Positions 1 to 5,278 of a stretch of 5,679 nucleotides of DNA are shown piece after piece; position 1 is the first letter of the stretch; each line of letters starts with the position of its first letter. The notes under the pieces are model-generated. The model worked only from the letters and a program-made list of their open reading frames with translations. It was not told the origin of the DNA and ran no database searches. The translations under genes were made by a program, and so were the position numbers. The stretch is from Deltaproteobacteria bacterium (GTDB taxonomy: Bacteria; UBA10199; DSSB01). Location: contig JAJFLL010000152.1 in the NCBI GenBank assembly GCA_021772695.1, forward strand, positions 1-5,679, given 5' to 3'.

Positions 1-10
1 AGGAGAGAAC

Positions 11-373
11 ATGGTGCAGTTGATTGCCCAAGCTACCCAGGTGGAGGCAGCCGGTCAGCCTCCAAAAATTATTCGAGAATTTATTGGGCGGGTGAATACG
101 CAAACGCTTGGGATCAGTTTGGCCCATATGACGAGTCCTTCCGGATGGAGTGAACCCGGACAGACCCCAGAGTTCGATGAATATACCTACGTTTTGCAGG
201 GCGCCTTGGTGGTAAAATCCGAAAAAGAAGAGCTTACGGTCCAAGCGGGACAAACCGTATTCGCTCCCAAAGGTGAATGGGTGCAATACAGCACCCCTGG
301 TGCCGACGGAGCGCAATACATCGCCATCTGCCTGCCCGCCTTTTCTCCGGGCTTAGTGCACCGCGATGCCTAA
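11..373 (+). CDS. Small single-domain cupin protein, metal ligands apparently lost
   Basis: This 120-residue protein is one cupin beta-barrel domain, probably cytoplasmic since there is no signal peptide or membrane segment. The ATG follows AGGAG by five bases, which fixes the start. Cupin motif 1 is seen around residues 45-64: E57 and G64 keep the E-x6-G spacing, but the usual HxH pair is replaced by Q/T/P residues. Motif 2 is at 80-94, with G80, P86 and G88 at the expected spacing, but the metal-binding His is replaced by V/Q. The C-terminus (ICLPAFSP...VHRD, 106-118) resembles small stand-alone cupins of proteobacteria. With most metal ligands missing, a metal-dependent dioxygenase or isomerase role is unlikely; a ligand-binding role is possible. 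The substrate is unknown. Its promoter lies outside the window, and it converges on the lipoprotein gene with a 19-base gap. Confidence 0.8.
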   Translation: MVQLIAQATQVEAAGQPPKIIREFIGRVNTQTLGISLAHMTSPSGWSEPGQTPEFDEYTYVLQGALVVKSEKEELTVQAGQTVFAPKGEWVQYSTPGADGAQYIAICLPAFSPGLVHRDA

Positions 374-432
374 GGCCTAGAGCGGTGATAATTTAATAAA
401 TGAGTTCTCCCGTATCGACCGCTTCAAAGGCC
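374..432. terminator. Imperfect hairpin between and across convergent gene ends
   Basis: AGCGGTGATA (381-390) pairs with TATCGACCGCT (413-423), giving a 10-bp stem with one bulged G at 417 and a 22-base AT-rich loop. A second short stem, GGCC (374-377) with GGCC (429-432), could extend it across an internal loop. The structure spans the cupin-lipoprotein junction, and the lipoprotein stop codon (393-395) is in the loop. Neither side has a clear T tract, so it is not a classical intrinsic terminator. It may act as a bidirectional transcript end or stabiliser. Confidence 0.3.
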
Positions 433-1370
433 GAACCGGGAACGGTCTTGAGTTGATTGAGGTCCTCATCATCCCAACGGGAATCGCGGGCTCCACTTAG
501 ATACCAATCACTACCGTTATCGGCCAGAATGAGCCCATAGGTTTTTAAGGCCTCGAGGATCACCCGAGCCGCACCATGGTAATTACTAATATCGAAATCG
601 GCCTTGAGTCTTAATCGCAGCCCCATGGGTGGGGCATTGGGGTTTGTGATGTTGCTGGCATGATGGGTGGCCGGAGCGATGTGGGCCTTTTGCGTGGCAC
701 TCACGGTGAAACGAATGGCATGAAGGATTTTTTTGTCTTCTACTGCTTCTTGATATTTAACCAAGCCGGGAAAGATCGGTAATCCTGCCGCATCGGCAGA
801 GGTCCAACCGTCGGGGCGTAGTTCATTGGAACTCAAATCGAAGACGGCTCCCGAGTCGGCTTCCCAGGCGCCCGAGGTATACTCCGCGTGATACAGCTCA
901 TACAACATGCACTGGTCTTGGTCAAAGGCCAGCACGTGACGGTCGCCACCGCCTTCATTGGGGGCATTGGGAGGAATCGGGTAGGGGCCCGGGTCGCTTT
1001 CATCAACAAAATCTAGAAAATGGACGGGAATAAGTTCCTGTGTGCCATCGACCACAATAAAGGGAATGCCATATTCGGGATTGGAACCGAAATCCGCATG
1101 CAGGTTGGCGTTTCCTTCGGCAAGGATGTGGGCAATGTAATTTGCTGAATTGGGGTGAAGCGGGGCGGTGGAAATATTTTGGTTCCAGGAGTTGTCTGCC
1201 GGAAAGACCATGCAATTGGAAAAATTTTGCGATCCATTGGGAACATTATTATTGGTTGGGTTTGTGGTAGGTGGATTGTTGGACAACTCGGTTACGGATC
1301 CGCAAGCCGTGCCCAATAATAAGGAGGATAACAAAAAAATAAACCCAATGGGTTTTACCAGCGAAACCAT
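393..1370 (-). CDS. Predicted lipoprotein of a conserved uncharacterised secreted family
   Basis: From the ATG at 1370 this encodes 325 residues. That start is preferred because AAGGGG lies five bases upstream and the protein then opens directly with a signal peptide: K6, a hydrophobic core 8-19, and a lipobox-like LGTAC with Cys23. In-frame ATGs at 1388 and 1418 have no well-spaced ribosome binding site. After the Cys comes an Asn/Pro/Thr-rich linker (about 31-49), then one globular domain from Cys53 to the end. Distinctive blocks are FPADNSWN (56-63), the Asp-Phe-Gly/Tyr-Gly-Ile-Pro stretch (about 93-103), GGGDRHVLAFDQD (140-152), SGAVFDLSSNELRPDGWTS (173-191), PPMGLRLRLKADFD (247-260) and ADNGSDWYLSGA...RWDD (283-301). 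I recognise this layout from hypothetical secreted proteins of soil bacteria, but know no assigned function. It probably sits in the cell envelope. It lies 92 bases downstream of the acetyltransferase gene, so co-transcription is possible; I see no convincing promoter in between. Confidence 0.78.
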   Translation of the reverse strand: MVSLVKPIGFIFLLSSLLLGTACGSVTELSNNPPTTNPTNNNVPNGSQNFSNCMVFPADNSWNQNISTAPLHPNSANYIAHILAEGNANLHADFGSNPEYGIPFIVVDGTQELIPVHFLDFVDESDPGPYPIPPNAPNEGGGDRHVLAFDQDQCMLYELYHAEYTSGAWEADSGAVFDLSSNELRPDGWTSADAAGLPIFPGLVKYQEAVEDKKILHAIRFTVSATQKAHIAPATHHASNITNPNAPPMGLRLRLKADFDISNYHGAARVILEALKTYGLILADNGSDWYLSGARDSRWDDEDLNQLKTVPGSAFEAVDTGELIY

Positions 1371-1375
1371 TTGTG

Positions 1376-1381
1376 CCCCTT
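1376..1381 (-). promoter_or_regulatory. Ribosome binding site that decides the lipoprotein start
   Basis: Read on the minus strand this is AAGGGG, five bases before the ATG at 1370. It supports that start over the in-frame ATGs at 1388 and 1418, where no comparable site is found at normal spacing. Confidence 0.6.
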
Positions 1382-1462
1382 TTGTCATTGAATTTTGACA
1401 GCCGTGCCTTCCAAGCATGTCGAGTAGAAATCCTCAAGGGCAAAATTAATTTAGAATATGAT

Positions 1463-2032
1463 TTATTTGTCTTTCGGGGTGGGTTTGATCAAATCTTCCC
1501 GCAACATATCGGTATAATGAACGTCGATAAATTGGCCGTGGAGCCATTTAGACTCACGTCGTGTGCCCACTTTTTTGGCGCCGGTTCTCAAGGCATTGTT
1601 TAATGATCTCGGGTTGATGGCATAATGTTCCCCCAAGATATTATGATAACCCAATTTCTCAAAACCGTAATGGCAGATGAGCCAACGCCCCTCCTTACCC
1701 AAGCCTTGCCCCCAGTATTCCTTTTCGCCGATAACGATCCAGAGTTCCGCCGCACGATCTTCTAACTGAATGTTTTTGAATCCTCCGTAACCGATCAGTT
1801 TGTCTTCGGGTAAATAGAAAATGGCTACCATGTGATGGGTGGGGTCTTGTTGGCATTGTCTGACCCACTGACGTTCGGTTTCTTCGTTGGTCTTGAAGCT
1901 CATGTCGCGCATGACCTCATAGACTTCGGAGTCATTGAACCACAAGGTCAAGGTAGGAGCGTATTCCTCGAGAAGGGGGCTTAAATAGAGCTGCTCGCTC
2001 TTGACCAGGACTTGTCGTTTCTTTTTGATCAT
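1463..2032 (-). CDS. GNAT family N-acetyltransferase, RimJ/RimL type
   Basis: This 189-residue cytoplasmic enzyme should transfer acetyl from acetyl-CoA to an amine, such as a protein N-terminus, polyamine or small molecule. The acceptor cannot be read from the sequence. It fits the Acetyltransf_3 (RimJ/RimL/SpeG-like) fold: an N-terminal LYLSPLLEEYAP segment (15-26), a beta strand with GYGGFKNI (81-88), the acetyl-CoA pyrophosphate loop WGQGLGKEG (107-115), and the late NPRSLNNALRTGAKKVGTRRE block (140-160), which matches the family's N-x-x-S...GF/A pattern. It ends with D-x-x-x-Y-T-D-M-L (170-178), also typical. Length is normal. The ATG at 2032 has no Shine-Dalgarno sequence, but a -10-like TAAAAT lies just ahead, so it may be leaderless. 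It starts 50 bases after the barrel gene and precedes the lipoprotein gene on the same strand. Confidence 0.85.
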   Translation of the reverse strand: MIKKKRQVLVKSEQLYLSPLLEEYAPTLTLWFNDSEVYEVMRDMSFKTNEETERQWVRQCQQDPTHHMVAIFYLPEDKLIGYGGFKNIQLEDRAAELWIVIGEKEYWGQGLGKEGRWLICHYGFEKLGYHNILGEHYAINPRSLNNALRTGAKKVGTRRESKWLHGQFIDVHYTDMLREDLIKPTPKDK

Positions 2033-2038
2033 GGGTCT

Positions 2039-2066
2039 ATTTTAACGAATGGATGGGTGAATCCCC
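2039..2066 (-). promoter_or_regulatory. Candidate leaderless promoter for the acetyltransferase gene
   Basis: On the minus strand TAAAAT (2044-2039) ends six bases before the ATG at 2032, where a -10 element would sit if transcription started at the start codon. A weak -35-like TTGGGG is 18 bases further upstream. Only the -10 half is good, and 5' mapping has not been done. Confidence 0.25.
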
Positions 2067-2082
2067 AAAGGACTTTTCTAAA

Positions 2083-2769
2083 TTATTCCCCGACGGGCAA
2101 GAAATCAAAGGTGAACCGTGCACCTGCGATTAAATCAACCGATGGATCGATTCTCAGATTGGGACCGTCCCGGTCGCCTTCCACTTCGCCCCCGAAGGTG
2201 TAATGGACCCCGAGATAGGGAGAAAGGGTGAGCCATCGAAATAGACTGGACTCAAAGGCCAACTCCCCACCGACCACAGGCAAAGTGCCGCTGACCGGTT
2301 GGGAACCGGGGAGGTCTGGTAAGCTGCGGTCTTGACCGTAGAGGTGCCTAACTCCGGCTAAGGCCGCGATGGTGAGGCGTTCCTGTCGGGCGGGGTGAAG
2401 ATTAAGGCTGGTCTGCACTCGGCCGAGCGCCAAGAATTCATCAGAGGCCGGGCCTTCGTGGGAAAGTTTTAAATCAAATTGGGCGCCGAAGCCGAAGACT
2501 CCAACAGGAGTGTGGTCAAAGGGCCGAAAGATGGCACCGAAGCCCATGCGATAAAAGGCGCTGAAGTCGGGATCGGGAAGTAGGCGGTGGCCCCACTGGA
2601 CCGCATCCCATTGGATCGATAATCTTCGATAGCGTTCTTCGGGTTCCCGCCATTCGGGATTGGGCTCCGAGCAGACATCATGGGGGAGGACCACTTCGCG
2701 GATCTCTTCAGGACAATGCTCGTTTTGCACATTCTGTGGTTGCTCCCGATTTCCGGCTGGCGCTGTCAT
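2083..2769 (-). CDS. Outer-membrane beta-barrel-like protein lacking a recognisable signal peptide
   Basis: From the ATG at 2769 this encodes 228 residues. AAGGA six bases upstream selects this start; the in-frame ATG at 2865 would add 32 residues but has no ribosome binding site and reads through a REP-like repeat. After a polar N-terminus (1-50, Cys19 and Cys33) come amphipathic strand-like stretches at about 52-62, 69-83, 89-103, 110-125, 129-144, 163-176, 177-192 and 208-224. They are rich in alternating hydrophobic and aromatic residues with Gly/Asp turns, ending FTFDF near the C-terminus. That pattern suggests a small eight-stranded outer-membrane barrel. Export would need a signal peptide, and none is visible; TAPAG at residues 2-6 looks like the tail of a cleavage region whose hydrophobic core is missing. 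It may be a decayed or rearranged gene, or the fold guess may be wrong. I do not recognise a named family. Confidence 0.6.
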   Translation of the reverse strand: MTAPAGNREQPQNVQNEHCPEEIREVVLPHDVCSEPNPEWREPEERYRRLSIQWDAVQWGHRLLPDPDFSAFYRMGFGAIFRPFDHTPVGVFGFGAQFDLKLSHEGPASDEFLALGRVQTSLNLHPARQERLTIAALAGVRHLYGQDRSLPDLPGSQPVSGTLPVVGGELAFESSLFRWLTLSPYLGVHYTFGGEVEGDRDGPNLRIDPSVDLIAGARFTFDFLPVGE

Positions 2770-2775
2770 TAATAT

Positions 2776-2780
2776 TCCTT
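2776..2780 (-). promoter_or_regulatory. Ribosome binding site that decides the barrel-protein start
   Basis: On the minus strand this is AAGGA, six bases before the ATG at 2769. It favours the 228-residue form over the 260-residue form starting at 2865. Confidence 0.55.
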
Positions 2781-2805
2781 CGGGCTTCCGTTGACTCCAC
2801 TCTCT

Positions 2806-2834
2806 CAAATAAATTATCGGGCCTGACCCCTTGA
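2806..2834. repeat. Solitary REP-like element (IS200/Y1-transposase-associated type)
   Basis: The plus strand reads CAAATAAATTATCGG, then GCCTGACCCCTTGA. The core, GGGCCTGACCCC preceded by an A/T-rich ATAAATTAT arm, resembles extragenic repeats I recall beside Y1 (IS200/RAYT-like) transposase genes in many bacteria. An imperfect palindrome, TCGGGCCTGA, is inside it. No transposase gene or second copy is in this window. The identification is from memory and needs a genome-wide search. Confidence 0.4.
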
Positions 2835-2860
2835 AGGTGCGTAGGAAAAATATTAATAAT
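2831..2860 (+). promoter_or_regulatory. murC: Candidate sigma-70 promoter for murC and the exporter genes
   Basis: TTGAAG (2831-2836) is followed after 18 bases by AATAAT (2855-2860), which matches five of six positions of the -10 consensus. Transcription would start near 2867 and give a leader of about 90 bases. The -35 box overlaps the edge of the REP-like element. Another -10-like TACGAT at 2924-2929 lacks a -35. Confidence 0.35.
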
Positions 2861-2947
2861 AACATGGCTGTATATGGCTTTTTCGATTTTTTCGCACTGG
2901 GCCATAGCCAAAGGGCCGATTCTTACGATAGATCGGTGCCTTAGCCT

Positions 2948-2954
2948 AAAGGAG
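2948..2954 (+). promoter_or_regulatory. murC: Strong ribosome binding site for the GTG start of murC
   Basis: AAAGGAG lies five bases before GTG at 2960. It explains use of a GTG start, and the protein then begins at the position expected for MurC. Confidence 0.8.
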
Positions 2955-2959
2955 TTCGA

Positions 2960-4336
2960 GTGTTCAATCGCTATCAGAATATTCATTTCGTCGGAATCGG
3001 CGGCATTGGCATGAGTGGAATCGCCGAGGTTTTATTAAATTTGGGGTATCGAATTTCCGGTTCCGATCTAAAGCGCAGTCCTGTGACCACACGGCTGCGC
3101 AAGAAGGGCGCAAAGGTCTATTACAAACATAAAGCCGGCAACGTGGATTCGGCCCATGTGGTGGTCATTTCATCGGCGGTAAGACCGGACAACGCGGAGG
3201 TGGTAGCCGCCAAGAAACAACATATCCCGGTGATTCCTCGAGCCGAGATGTTGGCCGAGCTGATGCGCATCAAATACGGGGTAGCCATTGCGGGTTCCCA
3301 CGGAAAGACGACGACCACCTCTTTGGTAGGGCAGGTGTTGTCAGGCGGTGGCTTGGATCCCACCTTGGTCATTGGGGGCCGACTCAATAGTTTGAGGAGC
3401 AATGCAAAGTTGGGAAAGGGAGACTACCTAGTGGCCGAGGCCGATGAATCCGATGGCTCCTTTATAAAATTAAATCCCACCCTGGCCTTGATCACCAATA
3501 TTGATCCCGAGCACATGGATCATTACAAAGACTTTGAAGCCCTCAAGGAAACCTTTGTGGAATTTGCCAATAAGGCCCCTTTCTATGGCAGTATCGTGGC
3601 CTGCCAAGACCATCCTGTGGTGCGGGAATTGATGCCCCGATTTAAAAGAAAACTCGTTACCTACGGTTTAGAAAAAGGGGCCGACTATTCGGCCCAGAAG
3701 ATCAAGGTAGATGGTTTGCGACAACGCTTCGAAGTCATGCACCGTAAGGACCTCCTCGGCGCCGTCACCTTGCATATGCCTGGGCGGCACAATGTGGCCA
3801 ATGCCTTGGGGGCCATCGCTCTGGGTCGAGAATTGGAAATCCCCTTTCGCAGTATTGCAAAATCCCTGCGACAATTCAGTGGCATCCAACGCCGTATGCA
3901 AATTTTATACGATGGTAAAGTGACCGTGGTGGATGATTACGGACATCATCCCGTTGAAATTGAGGCCACTCTGCAAGCCTTGCGACAGGCCTTTCCCAAA
4001 CGGCGATTGATCGTCCTATTTCAACCCCATCGATACTCCAGGACCCGGGATCATTTTCAAGAATTTGCCCAGGCATTCGGTCCTTGCGATGTGTTAGGTT
4101 TGAGCGAAATTTATGCAGCGGGAGAAGAACCCATTGTGGGGATTTCTGGCCGGGCCCTAAGCGATGCGGTGCAACATAGTCATCACTTCTATCATCATGA
4201 TCGCCATACCTTGGCCGAGCGAATCCTAGAGGAAATCAAAGAAGGCGACGTCATCCTGACTTTGGGGGCAGGGGATATCACTCAAGTCGGTCAGGAGTTG
4301 GCCCGCCGCTTCAAAAATGGGGTGGGAGTTTCTTAA
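2960..4336 (+). CDS. murC: UDP-N-acetylmuramate--L-alanine ligase MurC
   Basis: This cytoplasmic Mur ligase joins L-alanine to UDP-N-acetylmuramate with ATP, the first step of the peptidoglycan stem peptide. Its 458 residues are a normal full length. The N-terminal UDP-binding Rossmann domain begins HFVGIGGIGMSG (9-20) with GSD at 34-36, the MurC rather than Mpl version. The central ATPase domain has the P-loop AGSHGKTTTT (111-120), AEADESDGSF (159-168), NIDPEHMDHY (180-189) and GRHNVANALGA (275-285). The C-terminal domain has DDYGHHPVEI (325-334), FQPHRYSRT (354-362) and TLGAGDI (434-440). All expected catalytic regions are present. A cluster of six His lies at 406-416. The start is GTG with a strong binding site. 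The gene is not in a visible division/cell-wall cluster; instead an ABC exporter follows after three bases. Confidence 0.97.
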   Translation: MFNRYQNIHFVGIGGIGMSGIAEVLLNLGYRISGSDLKRSPVTTRLRKKGAKVYYKHKAGNVDSAHVVVISSAVRPDNAEVVAAKKQHIPVIPRAEMLAELMRIKYGVAIAGSHGKTTTTSLVGQVLSGGGLDPTLVIGGRLNSLRSNAKLGKGDYLVAEADESDGSFIKLNPTLALITNIDPEHMDHYKDFEALKETFVEFANKAPFYGSIVACQDHPVVRELMPRFKRKLVTYGLEKGADYSAQKIKVDGLRQRFEVMHRKDLLGAVTLHMPGRHNVANALGAIALGRELEIPFRSIAKSLRQFSGIQRRMQILYDGKVTVVDDYGHHPVEIEATLQALRQAFPKRRLIVLFQPHRYSRTRDHFQEFAQAFGPCDVLGLSEIYAAGEEPIVGISGRALSDAVQHSHHFYHHDRHTLAERILEEIKEGDVILTLGAGDITQVGQELARRFKNGVGVS

Positions 4337-4339
4337 AAC

Positions 4340-5278
4340 ATGACGCAAAAGCCTCAGGACAGAGCCCCCGTCATATCTGCGCGGAGCCTAAAGAAAAATT
4401 TTTACGAGCTTCAGGCGGTGGTGGGGATCGATTTTGAGGTTCATCATGGGGAATGTTTTGGATTTTTGGGTCCGAACGGGGCGGGCAAGACTTCCACCAT
4501 GCGAATGATCTACTGCTTTTCACCTCCATCCGGTGGTACTTTGGAAGTGTTTGGGCGGGAGGTCCAACATCATGCACGTGACATTAAAGCCCGCCTCGGG
4601 GTGGTACCCCAAGAAGACTTGCTGGATTCTTACCTAACCGTTGAAGAGAATCTCCTGCTCTATGCCCATTATTTTGATTTACCTCCCAAGGAGGCCAAAA
4701 GACGTAGCGAAGAATTGCTGGCCTTTTTTTCGCTCAGTGAAAAAAAATCAAAAAAATTGAATGAATTATCCGGTGGCATGCGGCGGCGCCTCTTGATCGC
4801 CCGTGCCCTGATCAATCGTCCCGATTTATTGGTATTGGATGAACCTACCACGGGCCTTGATCCCCAAGCCCGACATTTGATTTGGCAGAAATTGCGTTCC
4901 CTAAAATCCAGTGGGGTCACCATGGTGCTGACGACCCATTACATGGAAGAAGCTGCCCAGCTATGCGATCGCTTAGTTGTCATGGATCACGGCAAAATTC
5001 TCAGTATGGGGACGCCGAATCAACTGATTCGGGACCATGTGGGCCGTGAAGTGGTAGAGATCAGGGGCTCTGGACCACAGCTGCAAGATTTACGCGGTCG
5101 GATCGACGGCCACTACCGGGTAGAGGGAGTCGGTGATACCTTATTTGTATTTTTGGGGGAAACTCACCATGAACTTTGGAATGAAATTCCAGAAATCAAG
5201 GCCATGGACTTTCACCTGCGCCCCGCCACCTTGGAAGACGTCTTCCTAACCTTGACCGGAAGGGAGCTGAGGGACTGA
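4340..5278 (+). CDS. ABC-2 exporter ATP-binding protein, NodI-like
   Basis: This 312-residue ATPase is the nucleotide-binding half of an ABC-2 exporter at the inner face of the cytoplasmic membrane. It has Walker A GPNGAGKT (44-51, Lys50), a Q-loop VVPQEDLLDSYLT (88-100), signature LSGGM (143-147), Walker B LLVLDEP (163-169, Glu168), D-loop TGLD (171-174) and switch His200. The PQEDLLD...LTVEENLLLYAHYF stretch and the C-terminal LRPATLEDVFLTLTGREL (293-310) closely fit the NodI/DrrA class, and NodI-like length and a NodJ-like partner support NodI. In rhizobia NodI exports lipochitooligosaccharide; here the substrate is unknown. The ATG lies three bases after the murC stop, with only a distant GGAG (11 bases), suggesting translational coupling. 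A T7, A8, A7 homopolymer stretch codes the region just before the signature. Confidence 0.92.
   Translation: MTQKPQDRAPVISARSLKKNFYELQAVVGIDFEVHHGECFGFLGPNGAGKTSTMRMIYCFSPPSGGTLEVFGREVQHHARDIKARLGVVPQEDLLDSYLTVEENLLLYAHYFDLPPKEAKRRSEELLAFFSLSEKKSKKLNELSGGMRRRLLIARALINRPDLLVLDEPTTGLDPQARHLIWQKLRSLKSSGVTMVLTTHYMEEAAQLCDRLVVMDHGKILSMGTPNQLIRDHVGREVVEIRGSGPQLQDLRGRIDGHYRVEGVGDTLFVFLGETHHELWNEIPEIKAMDFHLRPATLEDVFLTLTGRELRD

Noticed and set aside
1371..1418. A 16-residue extension of the lipoprotein from the ATG at 1418
   Set aside because: It would put a polar, Cys-containing segment before the signal peptide, and the nearest GAGG is about 13 bases from the ATG. The ATG at 1370 has a better site and a direct signal peptide.
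1443..1452. Perfect 10-base AT palindrome AAATTAATTT between the acetyltransferase and lipoprotein genes
   Set aside because: AT-only palindromes of this length are common in intergenic DNA, there is no T tract or GC stem for a terminator, and no good promoter boxes flank it.
2770..2865. A 32-residue N-terminal extension of the barrel protein from the ATG at 2865
   Set aside because: There is no ribosome binding site, the hydrophobic start is too short for a signal peptide, and the frame runs through the repeat element. The ATG at 2769 has AAGGA at good spacing.
2864..2879. Direct repeat ATGGCT...ATGGCT in the murC leader
   Set aside because: Six bases repeated once is expected by chance; no operator-like symmetry or further copies were seen.
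2708..2986. A 92-codon open frame on the minus strand overlapping the murC start
   Set aside because: It overlaps both murC and the barrel gene, has no ribosome binding site or recognisable domain, and its sequence looks like out-of-frame coding plus the REP-like repeat.
2960..4336. Mpl (murein peptide ligase) as an alternative to MurC
   Set aside because: The N-terminus reads VGIGGIGMSGIAEVL, the MurC form, rather than the Mpl form, and the C-terminal FQPHRYSRT also fits MurC.
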